Positions 41,549 to 49,745 of a stretch of 64,000 nt of DNA are shown one piece after another. Numbering within the stretch: the stretch's first letter is position 1; the number at the start of each line of letters is the position of its first letter. The translations under genes and the position numbers were made by a program. Under the pieces are notes generated by a model. That model was not told where the DNA came from, made no database searches, and saw only the letters and a list, made by a program, of their open reading frames with translations. This stretch comes from Polyangium sp. 15x6 (GTDB taxonomy: Bacteria > Myxococcota_A > Polyangia > Polyangiales > Polyangiaceae): the NCBI RefSeq assembly GCF_029960785.1, contig NZ_JASBQE010000009.1:124001-188000 (forward strand), given 5' to 3'.

Positions 41549-41821
41549 GCGAAGAGCGCGGAGGCCGTGGCGAAGAGCGGGGAGGCCGTGGCGAAGAGCG
41601 CGGAGGCCGTGGCGAAGAGCGCGGAGGCGCTGGCGAAGAGCGCGGAGGCGCTGGCGAAGAGCGCGGGGGGACTGGCGAAGAGCGGCGAAGCCGTGGCGAA
41701 GAGCGGGGAGGCCGTGGCGAAGAGCGGCGAAGCCGTGGCGAAGAGCGGCGAAGCCGTGGCGAAGAGCGGCGAAGCCGTGGCGAAGAGCGCGGAGGCCGTG
41801 GCGAAGAGCGCAGAGCGGCTG
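41549..41821. repeat. 21-bp tandem repeat, 13 copies
   Basis: Thirteen consecutive 21-bp units of the form GCGAAGAGCGGSGARGCCGTG (variants at positions 11-19), starting at 41549. On the plus strand they would encode the heptad A-K-S-(A/G)-E-A-(V/L) with 100 % G/C at third positions. Five other frames are also open because 21 is a multiple of three. The array sits 87 bp upstream of the minus-strand hypothetical gene start and after the amine oxidase stop. The remaining gap (41463-41548, 41822-41930) shows no gene. Confidence 0.85.
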
Positions 41822-41865
41822 GCGAAGGGACGAACGACACGCGCGAGGAGCGGGAAGCACCCGGG

Positions 41866-41929
41866 CCGCTCCGAAACGGAGCGGAGGACCGCTCCAAAAC
41901 GGAGCGGGACGTGCTTCAAAACGGAGCGG
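41866..41929 (-). terminator. CCGCTCC hairpin cluster after the amine oxidase gene
   Basis: Two perfect stem-loops lie just past the amine oxidase stop: CCGCTCCG/CGGAGCGG with an AAA loop (41866-41884) and CCGCTCC/GGAGCGG with a 5-nt loop (41889-41907). A third half copy AAAACGGAGCGG is at 41918-41929. There is no T-run, so they may be transcript-stabilising or weak terminators. Confidence 0.45.
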
Positions 41930-41930
41930 C

Positions 41931-43322
41931 TCAGGAACGGTGAGCCGCCGCGCGCTCGCCCTCGAACCGCGCCCGCACCTCGGCGGCCGCGCGCTCGCCC
42001 GATTCGAGCGCCCCCTCCATGTAGCCCGTCCATTCCGTCGCCGTCTCGGTGCCGGCCCAGTGGATCCGCCCCACCGGCTCGCGCAGCGCGCGCCCGACGC
42101 CGGTCATCACGCCCGGCCCCATGACCCCGACGGGACAGCCGCGCGTCCATGCCTCCGACGACCAGTCGAACTCGACGTATTCACTCGGCCGGAGCGCCCG
42201 CTCGCCGAACATGCGCCCGAGGCTCCCGAGCACCACCGCGCGCCGCTCCTCCGGAGGCCGCTCCGAGAAGACACGCGCCTTCTGCCCCACGACGAACCCC
42301 AAGAGCGAATGCACCGCGCCGTCGTGCGAGCCATTGTCGAACACGACCGACATCGGCCCCGTGCTCGTCACGGCCTCCCCCGACAGCCCCGCCTCGCGCC
42401 AGAAAGGCCGATCGTAGACGGCGATGCATTTCACCGTGGAGCCCATCGGCATGCGCTGCGTGAGCTGATCCCGCACGACGGGCAGGAGCGGCCTGTATTC
42501 GATGCGGCCCGCGAGCGCCGGAGGGACCGCGACGATCACGTACTGCGCGCGCACCGCGACCTCGTCCGAGGTCACGACGACACCACGCGCATCCTGCTCG
42601 ATGCGCCGCGCCGGCGCGGAGAGAACGACCGCGTCCCCGAGCCGCGCCGCGAGCCGGATCGAGAGCTCCTGCGCGCTGCCCACGAAGCGCCGCTCCTGCG
42701 CCCCGCCCTCGATTTCGACGAGCCGCATGAGCCCGCCGCCCGCGCGCAGGTACGCGAGGAAGTACAGCATCGAAATCTCGCGCGGCTCCGCGCCGAACAC
42801 CACCCGCACCGCCGCGTCGAAGAGCTCGCGCACGTCGGCGCGCGTGAGGAGCTGCCTGGCGACGGTTTCGAGCGTATCCTCGTCCCACGCCGGAGCCTCG
42901 GCCGCCGCGAGCGGCCTCCCCTCGGGCAGGCGCGCCGCGAGCGCGTCGAGCTTGCGTAGCGCGAGGTGCAGCGCGACGAGCCCCGGCACGGGCAACGAGG
43001 GAATGGTCCCCGCATACGTCGAGACCCGCCCATCCCGCAGCAGGACCTTTTGCCCGGAATGGTACGTCGGAAACGTCGCGACCCCGAGCTCGGCCGCGAG
43101 GCGCCCGAGGCGGCGTTGCCCCGCGCCGAGCCATTGCCCCCCGAGGTCGAGCACACGGCCCCCGATCTCCCGGCCCAGCGTGCGCCCGCCGACGCGATCG
43201 CGCGCTTCGAGCACGACGACACGTTTTCCCGCGCGGGTCAGCGCGTCCGCCGCCGAGAGACCCGCGAGGCCGGCGCCGACGATGACGACGTCGGCCTCGC
43301 GTTCGTTCTGGAAAGGGGCCAT
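41931..43322 (-). CDS. Flavin-containing amine oxidase (MAO family)
   Basis: 463 aa from ATG 43322. The N-terminal FAD-binding GxGxxG motif is VVIVGAGLAGLSAADAL. VLEARDRVGGRTLG follows, as does the MAO hallmark GGQWLGAGQRRL, and the C-terminal flavin-contact block WAGTETATEWTGYMEGALESG is intact. It lacks a signal peptide, so it is cytosolic. The Cys that covalently binds FAD in eukaryotic MAO is not present in the expected place (IHWAGTETA), so FAD is probably bound non-covalently. The gene starts 16 bp after the thiolase stop, so the two are likely one operon; substrate unknown. Confidence 0.88.
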   Translation of the reverse strand: MAPFQNEREADVVIVGAGLAGLSAADALTRAGKRVVVLEARDRVGGRTLGREIGGRVLDLGGQWLGAGQRRLGRLAAELGVATFPTYHSGQKVLLRDGRVSTYAGTIPSLPVPGLVALHLALRKLDALAARLPEGRPLAAAEAPAWDEDTLETVARQLLTRADVRELFDAAVRVVFGAEPREISMLYFLAYLRAGGGLMRLVEIEGGAQERRFVGSAQELSIRLAARLGDAVVLSAPARRIEQDARGVVVTSDEVAVRAQYVIVAVPPALAGRIEYRPLLPVVRDQLTQRMPMGSTVKCIAVYDRPFWREAGLSGEAVTSTGPMSVVFDNGSHDGAVHSLLGFVVGQKARVFSERPPEERRAVVLGSLGRMFGERALRPSEYVEFDWSSEAWTRGCPVGVMGPGVMTGVGRALREPVGRIHWAGTETATEWTGYMEGALESGERAAAEVRARFEGERAAAHRS

Positions 43323-43338
43323 GGCCTCGCCGCTCCGA

Positions 43339-44538
43339 TCAGAGTCGCTCGAGGACGACCGCGATCCCCTGCCCGCCGCCGATACAGGCGCTGCCCACGG
43401 CGATCTGCTTGCCCGTGCGGCGCAGCGTGTGCACGAGGTTCGCCGTGATGCGCGCGCCCGAGGCGCCGAGCGGGTGGCCGAGCGCGATCGCCCCGCCATT
43501 GACGTTCGCCTTCTCCAGCGGAATCCCGAGCTCCTTCTGCACGGCGAGCCATTGCGGCGCGAACGCCTCGTTCACGTCGAAGAGGTCGACCGCGTCGAAG
43601 GAGACCCCCGCGCGCTCGAGGGCCTTCGGAATGGCGGCCGCCGGGCCGATGCCCATGATCGAGGGATCCACGCCCGCCGACGCCCATTGCAGGAGCCGCG
43701 CGAGCGGCGTCCAGCCTTTTTCGCGCGCCTTCTCCGCCGTGGTCACGACGAGCATCGCGGCGCCGTCGCAGATGCCGCTCGCATTGCCGGCCGTGACCGT
43801 GCCGTCCTTCTTGAAGACGGGCGCGAGCTTCGCCAGCGCCTCAGGCGTCGATTGCGGCCTCGCGTGCTCGTCCACCGCGAACGAGACCGGCGGCGCCCCG
43901 CGCTTGCCCGGGAGCTCGATCGGCGCGATCTCGTCCTTGAACGCGCCCGCCTCGTTCGCCGCGGCCCAGAGCTTCTGGCTGCGGAGGGCGTATTCGTCAC
44001 ACTCGGCGCGCGAGATGTTGTACTTCGCCGCCAGGTTCTCGGCCGTGATGGCCATCGGCGAATTCACGTAGCTATCGGTGAGCGCGCTCCAGAGCGAATC
44101 CTCGAGCGCCGGGGCCTTGCCGAACGCGAAGCCCTCGCGCCCGCCGCGCAGCACGTGCGGCGCCTGCGACATGTTCTCGGTGCCGCCCGCGAGCACCACG
44201 TCGGCGTCGCCGAGCAGGAGGAGCTGGGCCGCCTGCACGACAGCCTCGAACCCCGAGCCGCAAAGCCGGTTCACCGTGAGCGCCGGGACCTCGATGGGCA
44301 CGCCCGCCTTGAGGCCGACGTGGCGCGCGCAGTAGATGGCGTCCGCGCTCGTCTGCATGACGTTGCCAACGACGACGTGCCCGACGTCGGTCGGCGCCGC
44401 GCCGGCCTGCGCGAGGGCAGCCTTGGCCGCGTGCGCCGCCAGATCGTTCGCCGTGACGCCCTTGAGCGCGCCATTCATCGTCCCGAACGCGGTGCGCTTC
44501 GCGCCCACGATCACGATGTCCTTGCTGAGCTTGGCCAT
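43339..44538 (-). CDS. Acetyl-CoA acetyltransferase (thiolase)
   Basis: 399 aa from ATG 44538, with GGAG 7 nt upstream. The nucleophile Cys is in NRLCGSGFEAV (about residue 91); the other catalytic motifs are NGGAIALGHPLGASG (His) and CIGGGQGIAV (Cys). NVNGGAIALGHPLG and FDVNEAFAPQ are diagnostic of biosynthetic/degradative thiolase II. It makes or splits acetoacetyl-CoA. With the amine oxidase next in the operon, amine or amino-acid-derived acyl-CoA breakdown is one possibility (inference). Confidence 0.92.
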   Translation of the reverse strand: MAKLSKDIVIVGAKRTAFGTMNGALKGVTANDLAAHAAKAALAQAGAAPTDVGHVVVGNVMQTSADAIYCARHVGLKAGVPIEVPALTVNRLCGSGFEAVVQAAQLLLLGDADVVLAGGTENMSQAPHVLRGGREGFAFGKAPALEDSLWSALTDSYVNSPMAITAENLAAKYNISRAECDEYALRSQKLWAAANEAGAFKDEIAPIELPGKRGAPPVSFAVDEHARPQSTPEALAKLAPVFKKDGTVTAGNASGICDGAAMLVVTTAEKAREKGWTPLARLLQWASAGVDPSIMGIGPAAAIPKALERAGVSFDAVDLFDVNEAFAPQWLAVQKELGIPLEKANVNGGAIALGHPLGASGARITANLVHTLRRTGKQIAVGSACIGGGQGIAVVLERL

Positions 44539-44655
44539 GTTTTCTCCGTGCATGTCCTGTGGGGGCCGGGAGCATGCGCCGGACTTTCGTGCCGGGCAAG
44601 CCCCCAGTTCGAGCGCAAGAAATGCGCGGATCGCGCGCCGAGGGAGCGTGATCCC

Positions 44656-45666
44656 TCACCTCGAAAACCGACTGCGGTACTCCGTCGGCGACACCAAAAG
44701 GTGCCGCTGGAACGTCATGCGCATCCGCTCCTCATTGCCGAATCCGCACTGCCGCGCGATCTCGTCCATGTTGCGCGTTGACGCTTCGAGCAGCCGCCGC
44801 GCCGCCTCCAGCCGGAACATCTCCACCGCCTTCGCCGGCGTTCGTCCCGTCTTCTGCCGGTAGACGCGCGAAAAATTCCGCGGGCTCATCCCCGCCTTTT
44901 CCGCGAGCAGCTCCACCGTCAGATCCTCGCGGACGAGGTGCTCCGAGATCCAGTGGTGCAGATCGTCGAAGGCTCCGCGGTCTTCCGCCTGCGATTGCAA
45001 TACCTCGCTGAACTGCGACTGCCCGCCCGGCCGCTTGAGGAAGACCACGAGCTCGCGCGCCACCTTCATCGCGATGTCCCGCCCGCAGTCCGCTTCCACG
45101 AGCGCCAGGGAGAGATCGATTCCCGCCGTCACGCCCGCCGACGTCCAGACCGGCCCCTCCTGCACGAAGATCGCGTCTCGATCGACCTCGACCGAGGGAA
45201 AACGTTTCTTCAAGAGGTCACACATCAACCAGTGCGTCGCGGCTCGTTTTCCCGTGAGGAGCCCCGCCTGGGCCAGGAAAAACGTCCCTGTGCACACGGA
45301 GGCCGTCCGCCGCGCCCTGCGGGACATCTCGGCGAGCCTGCGCGCGAGCTCCGCGGAGCAATCGAGCGCCTGCTCGATCTCCGGCGCGCCGGGCACGATG
45401 ATCGTGTCCACCTCCTCGGCCGCGAACTCCGCGAGCGGCGACGTATCGAGCGCCACGCCCTCCGCCGCGCACACGAGCCCGCCTGTCAGGCTCACGGTTC
45501 GTCGCGTGTAGCCTGGCCGCCCGAGCGCCTCCATGTAGCGCGACGCGGCCCAGAACACCGTCTGCGGCCCGGTCAGGTCGAGCAGCCCCATCCCGGGAAG
45601 CGCGACGAACAGCACGAGCCGCGGTTGGTTCGCGCACGTTGGCCGAAAATCAGGGATCAATGGCAT
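44656..45666 (-). CDS. GlxA-type transcriptional regulator (DJ-1/PfpI plus AraC HTH)
   Basis: 336 aa. Residues about 15-200 form the DJ-1/PfpI-like domain (LVLFVALPGMGLLDLTGPQT, IIVPGAPEIEQAL, nucleophile-elbow-like ASVCTGTFFLAQAGLL). Residues about 235-336 are AraC-type: LTVELLAEKAGMSPRNFSRVYRQ for the first HTH and IARQCGFGNEERMRMTFQRHLLVSPTEYR for the second. It probably regulates the thiolase/amine oxidase genes downstream (117 bp gap) and/or the divergent oxidoreductase 35 bp away (inference). The start is ATG 45666. Confidence 0.9.
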   Translation of the reverse strand: MPLIPDFRPTCANQPRLVLFVALPGMGLLDLTGPQTVFWAASRYMEALGRPGYTRRTVSLTGGLVCAAEGVALDTSPLAEFAAEEVDTIIVPGAPEIEQALDCSAELARRLAEMSRRARRTASVCTGTFFLAQAGLLTGKRAATHWLMCDLLKKRFPSVEVDRDAIFVQEGPVWTSAGVTAGIDLSLALVEADCGRDIAMKVARELVVFLKRPGGQSQFSEVLQSQAEDRGAFDDLHHWISEHLVREDLTVELLAEKAGMSPRNFSRVYRQKTGRTPAKAVEMFRLEAARRLLEASTRNMDEIARQCGFGNEERMRMTFQRHLLVSPTEYRSRFSR

Positions 45667-45701
45667 GGGCGGCGGGCCCTCCTCGCCATACCAGAGGTAG
45701 C

Positions 45702-46910
45702 ATGTCGAAGAAAGTATTGATCGTCGGAGGAGGCTTCGCCGGAGTCTGGGGCGCCCTGGCGGCCGCGCGGCTGCTCGACCAGCAAGGAAAAACCAGCGCG
45801 GACGTCGAGGTCACGCTCGTCTCTCCGCAGCCCGCCCTCACCATTCGCCCGCGGCTCTACGAGCCCTCTCCGGAGGACATGAGCGCGCCCCTCTTGCCGC
45901 TCCTCGATGCGATCGGCGTCCGATTCGTCGAGGGGACCGTCGCGGAAATCCGGACGGGCGACGCGCAGGTCGACGTGATTGCGACGAACGGCGCGAGGCG
46001 CACCTTGCCTTATGATCGGCTCCTGCTCACCAGCGGCAGCAAGCTCTTCCGACCGCCCGTTCCCGGCCTCTCGGAGCATGCGTTCTCCGTCGATCAGCTG
46101 GGCGATGCCGTCGCGCTCGACAAGCACCTCGCGGGCCTCGCTGCCCTGCCCGAGACGTCCGCGCGAAATACGGTCGTCGTCGCAGGGGGCGGATTCACGG
46201 GGCTCGAGCTCGCCACGGAGCTGCCCCTGCGCCTGCGACAGGTGTTCGGCGCGAATGCGAAGTTCTCGGTGATCATCGTCGAAAGGGGAGGGGAGGTCGG
46301 CGGCGGCCTCGGTGAGAATCCGCGTCCCATCATCGTGGAGGCGCTCCAATCCCTCGGCGTGGAATACCGGAGCGGCATCGCCGTCGCGTCCATCGATGCC
46401 GGCGGCGTGGTGACCAGTTCCGGCGAGCGCATCGAGGCTCGCACCGTCGTCTGGACCGCCGGCATGCGCGCGAGCAGCCTCACGGCCCAGGTCTCTTCCT
46501 CGCTCGACCCGCTCGGCCGCGTCGAGGTCACCCCGGACCTGCGTGTCGTCGGCATACCGCACGTCTTCGCGGCGGGTGACGTCGCCCGCGCGCTCACCGA
46601 CGAGCAGGGCCATTACGCTCTGATGTCGTGCCAGCACGCCGTCGCGATGGGCCGCTTCGGCGGGCACAATGTCGTGGCCGACCTCCTCGGCGCTCCCACG
46701 CTCGAATACCGGCAGCGCTTCTACGCCACCTGCCTCGACCTCGGCGAATGGGGAGCTCTCTACACGGAAGGCTGGGATCGCGAGATCAAGCTCACGGCCG
46801 CCGCGGGCAAGGAGCGCAAGCGCGCGATCAATACCATGTGGATTTATCCCCCCGCTCCGAACCGCGCTACGGCGCTCGCCGCGGGCGACCCCCTGATCAC
46901 CTTCGGCTGA
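45702..46910 (+). CDS. NAD(P)/FAD-dependent oxidoreductase, NDH-2-like
   Basis: 402 aa from ATG 45702 (AGAGG just upstream). Two dinucleotide-binding folds: VLIVGGGFAGVWGALAAARL (FAD, N-terminus) and VVVAGGGFTGLELATELPL (NADH, about residue 155). IPHVFAAGDVARA is the C-terminal FAD motif. The overall pattern matches type II NADH:quinone dehydrogenase and related ferredoxin reductases (about 400-430 aa). No C-terminal membrane helix is obvious. The promoter is in the 35-bp gap shared with the GlxA-type regulator, which suggests regulation by it. Confidence 0.85.
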   Translation: MSKKVLIVGGGFAGVWGALAAARLLDQQGKTSADVEVTLVSPQPALTIRPRLYEPSPEDMSAPLLPLLDAIGVRFVEGTVAEIRTGDAQVDVIATNGARRTLPYDRLLLTSGSKLFRPPVPGLSEHAFSVDQLGDAVALDKHLAGLAALPETSARNTVVVAGGGFTGLELATELPLRLRQVFGANAKFSVIIVERGGEVGGGLGENPRPIIVEALQSLGVEYRSGIAVASIDAGGVVTSSGERIEARTVVWTAGMRASSLTAQVSSSLDPLGRVEVTPDLRVVGIPHVFAAGDVARALTDEQGHYALMSCQHAVAMGRFGGHNVVADLLGAPTLEYRQRFYATCLDLGEWGALYTEGWDREIKLTAAAGKERKRAINTMWIYPPAPNRATALAAGDPLITFG

Positions 46911-46915
46911 ATTCC

Positions 46916-46957
46916 GCGCGGGGGGGTGATCGGCTTTTCGGGCCGATCCCCCCGCGC
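46916..46957. terminator. Strong bidirectional terminator
   Basis: GC-rich stem GCGCGGGGGG...ATCGGC at 46916-46934 pairs with GCCGATCCCCCCGCGC at 46942-46957, with a 3-nt bulge and a loop containing TTTT. It lies between the convergent stops at 46910 and 46966. Confidence 0.7.
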
Positions 46958-46965
46958 TGCGAACC

Positions 46966-49593
46966 TCAGGGCCGCTCGACCTTGAACGAGGGCGACGTCC
47001 AGGTCTCCCAGTGCGCCGGGTCGTTCGCGTCGCCGAGCGCCTTCAGCACGCTCATCTTCATCACGTAATTGCCGTTCGGCACGACGTATACCTTCTTGCC
47101 GACCGTCGTGGTCCCATTCCAGGCGAACGAATACGTGCCCGTCGGATCCGCGTTCCGCCCGACGTACGTATACGTGTAGGCGTTGCCCCACGGCTTCTGG
47201 AGGCCCGCGGCCTCGACGATGTCGACCTTGATCGTCGTCACCTGGTGTTCGAGGTGCACGGTGACGTTGGGCACGTTGGACGTCCCCGACATCGAGAACA
47301 CCGCGCCCGCATTCTCCTTGTTGTACGTCGTCGCGTTGATCTGCCGCGACAGCCACGGGAAGCTTTGCCCCGTCGGGACGAGCGCCACGATCGATTGATA
47401 ATCACCCTTGAAGCCGATGTACGGCACGCGCAGCGTCGTCGTGCCGCCTGTCTGCGCGAACTTGATGAAGCCGCCGTACACGCCCTGAGCGGCGAGGTTC
47501 GGGTTCGGCGTGATCGTGACGTCCACCGTCGCCGTGCCGTTCGCCGGGACCGTCACGCTTTGCGCGCTGAACTCCGCGCTCGGCGGCACGTCCGTCTTCG
47601 AGAGCGCCTGCGGCGTGCCATACGTGCCCACCGACGAGGCGCCCGGCTGGTGCGAAACCTCGTACGTGATGGGCTCGTTGCCGTCGTTTTTCAGGGTGAT
47701 CGTCTGCGTCGTGGGGCCCGTCGTCTCGCCGAGGGCGATCCGGCTCGGCCACACGCTGGCCGTCGTGACCGCGGCCTTGTCGACACGAATGAGGCCCGCG
47801 CCCTGCCGATGCGCGCTGTCGAGGATGCCCGTAGACGGATCGATGCCCCAGAGGAGCGGCTCCGCCGTGTTCTGGAGGCGCGCGCGAATCGCCTCGAAAT
47901 TGGTCTCGCCCGTCGCCTGGATGAGCAGCGCGATCGAGCCCGCCGTGTGCGGCGAGGCCATCGAGGTGCCGCTCTGCGAGGTGTACCCGCCGATCTCCAG
48001 CGGATACGTCGAATAGATCGCCCCGCCCGGCGACGTGAGGTCCGGCTTGAACGAGAGATCCGGCCCCGCGCCCCACGAGCTGAACGTCGAAATGCGCCCG
48101 GCGACGCTGTTCGGCGAGATGACCGTTTCATCCGTCCACGTCAAGGACACCGCGCCCGCGCTCAGGCGCTGCGCGATGGTATCGCCCTCCGCCATCGTGA
48201 TTCCGACGACCGGGACGCCCACGGGCGTCGTGCCCGCGGGTGAGCCCGTGGGAATCGTGACGCCGGGGACGAGCGCGCCGGCGGCGTTGTTGTACACGAC
48301 GACGGCCGCGGCGCCCGCGGCCTGCGCATTCTTGGATTTCTCGAAGAACGTGCAGCCGCCGCGCTTGATGAGCGCCACCTTGCCCGTGAGGCTCCCCGCC
48401 GCCGGCGGATTCACGTTGCACGCGTCCGTGGCAATCGTGGCCGCCGTCGCCGTGGCCACCACCTCCAGCGTGCCCGTGAGCGGCGCGGGCGGCACGCCCG
48501 TGCCCAGGTTGTACCCGAAGCTCGTGGCGTCCGGCGTGATCGTGAACGAAAGCTGCGCGACGTGCGTGTTCTCGGCCGAGGCCGAGGCGAGGACGTTCGT
48601 CCCGACGCCGGGCGCGCCCGTGGCCCAGACGCCGCGGTCGCCGTTGTTGCCGCCCGAGCAGGAGACGATCGTGCCGCTGTTCGAGAGGTTCGACGCCGCC
48701 ACGGCCGTCGGATACTGCGGCCATTGATATCCGGAGCCGATGCTCATGTTGACGACGCGCATGCCGTCCTGCTGCGCCCGCTCCATGGCCTGGATCATGA
48801 TGTCCGTGCTGGTCGACCCTGCGCAGCCGAACACGCGATACGCGCCGAGCGTGACCTCGGGCGCGACGCCGACGACCTTGCCATTCGCGCCGACGATGCC
48901 GGCGACGTGCGTGCCGTGACCGCCGCAATCGTCCGGATCCGCGTCGGGAATGGCATACGCCCCCGCGACGCCCGACTGGAACCCGTCACCGACGAAATCG
49001 TAGCCGTACTGGACCCGGCACCCCGGACCAAAGCAGCCGCCGCCGAGATCGGGGTGATCGTAATCGACGCCGCTGTCGATGATGCCGACGCGGATATTCG
49101 CGCCCGTGAGCCCGAGCTGGTTCCGCGCGATGTCGACGCCCGTCATCGCGATCGCCGTCGCCATGTCCATCTGCGGCCCGCCGCTGTCCCCCGGCGTATC
49201 CTCCTGCTGGATCGGGACCACCGGCCAGACCGACTTCACGCCGGGAATCCGCGCGAGATCGGCGACGTGCTCGGGCGCGACCCGGATCGAAAGCCCGTTC
49301 CACAGCCGGTGGAACGAGATCCGCTCGGTGTACGAGATGCCCCGCTTCTCGGCCTCGGCCTTGAACACGACCTTTTGCTGGAGGAGCAACGACTCCGACC
49401 CGCCGCGCAGGAGCGGCTTCTCTTCGAGCTCCACGAACCAGAACTCGGGGGTCTCGTTCTGCTCCCGCGTCACGACCGACGAGGGATCGTACGCGTCCCC
49501 GTTCTCGTTCGCCTGCTCCCCGTCGGGCTCTCCGCCGCAAGCCGCGAGCAAGGAGGGCAATGCAAGTAGGTGAATCCAGCGAAAGCGCCTCAT
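46966..49593 (-). CDS. Secreted S8 family subtilisin-like protease (lipoprotein)
   Basis: 875 aa from ATG 49593 (AGAGG upstream). The signal ends in LPSLLAACGGEP (lipobox, Cys19). Propeptide-like residues about 50-130 (HRLWNGLSIRVAPEHVADL) precede the catalytic domain. Triad: Asp173 (IIDSGVDYDHPDLGG), His226 (GGHGTHVAGI) and Ser544 (SGTSMASPHTAGS). A PA-type insert (residues about 390-510, VALIKRGGCTFFEKSKNAQA) splits the catalytic domain, and a Fn3-like domain (VNTDVTITPNPNL region) and a long beta-rich tail follow. It likely digests extracellular proteins during predation or scavenging (inference). Confidence 0.93.
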   Translation of the reverse strand: MRRFRWIHLLALPSLLAACGGEPDGEQANENGDAYDPSSVVTREQNETPEFWFVELEEKPLLRGGSESLLLQQKVVFKAEAEKRGISYTERISFHRLWNGLSIRVAPEHVADLARIPGVKSVWPVVPIQQEDTPGDSGGPQMDMATAIAMTGVDIARNQLGLTGANIRVGIIDSGVDYDHPDLGGGCFGPGCRVQYGYDFVGDGFQSGVAGAYAIPDADPDDCGGHGTHVAGIVGANGKVVGVAPEVTLGAYRVFGCAGSTSTDIMIQAMERAQQDGMRVVNMSIGSGYQWPQYPTAVAASNLSNSGTIVSCSGGNNGDRGVWATGAPGVGTNVLASASAENTHVAQLSFTITPDATSFGYNLGTGVPPAPLTGTLEVVATATAATIATDACNVNPPAAGSLTGKVALIKRGGCTFFEKSKNAQAAGAAAVVVYNNAAGALVPGVTIPTGSPAGTTPVGVPVVGITMAEGDTIAQRLSAGAVSLTWTDETVISPNSVAGRISTFSSWGAGPDLSFKPDLTSPGGAIYSTYPLEIGGYTSQSGTSMASPHTAGSIALLIQATGETNFEAIRARLQNTAEPLLWGIDPSTGILDSAHRQGAGLIRVDKAAVTTASVWPSRIALGETTGPTTQTITLKNDGNEPITYEVSHQPGASSVGTYGTPQALSKTDVPPSAEFSAQSVTVPANGTATVDVTITPNPNLAAQGVYGGFIKFAQTGGTTTLRVPYIGFKGDYQSIVALVPTGQSFPWLSRQINATTYNKENAGAVFSMSGTSNVPNVTVHLEHQVTTIKVDIVEAAGLQKPWGNAYTYTYVGRNADPTGTYSFAWNGTTTVGKKVYVVPNGNYVMKMSVLKALGDANDPAHWETWTSPSFKVERP

Positions 49594-49745
49594 GTGTACC
49601 TCTTCGGCCGCCGCTTTTGGGGCCCTTTCCAGACCAGTGCCCCCGCTGCAACCGGGCGTCAAGAGGGTGGGAGGGCTTGCCGTCGGGGAGGCGTGCCCCA
49701 TTGCCTTGGAACATGCCCCCGAAAGGGCGGCCGGGGAGGGTGAAA

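Noticed and set aside
41495-42124. 209-aa plus-strand protein through the 21-bp repeat
   Set aside because: Start and flanks have poor codon use and it runs antisense into the amine oxidase gene; the repeat itself is reported instead.
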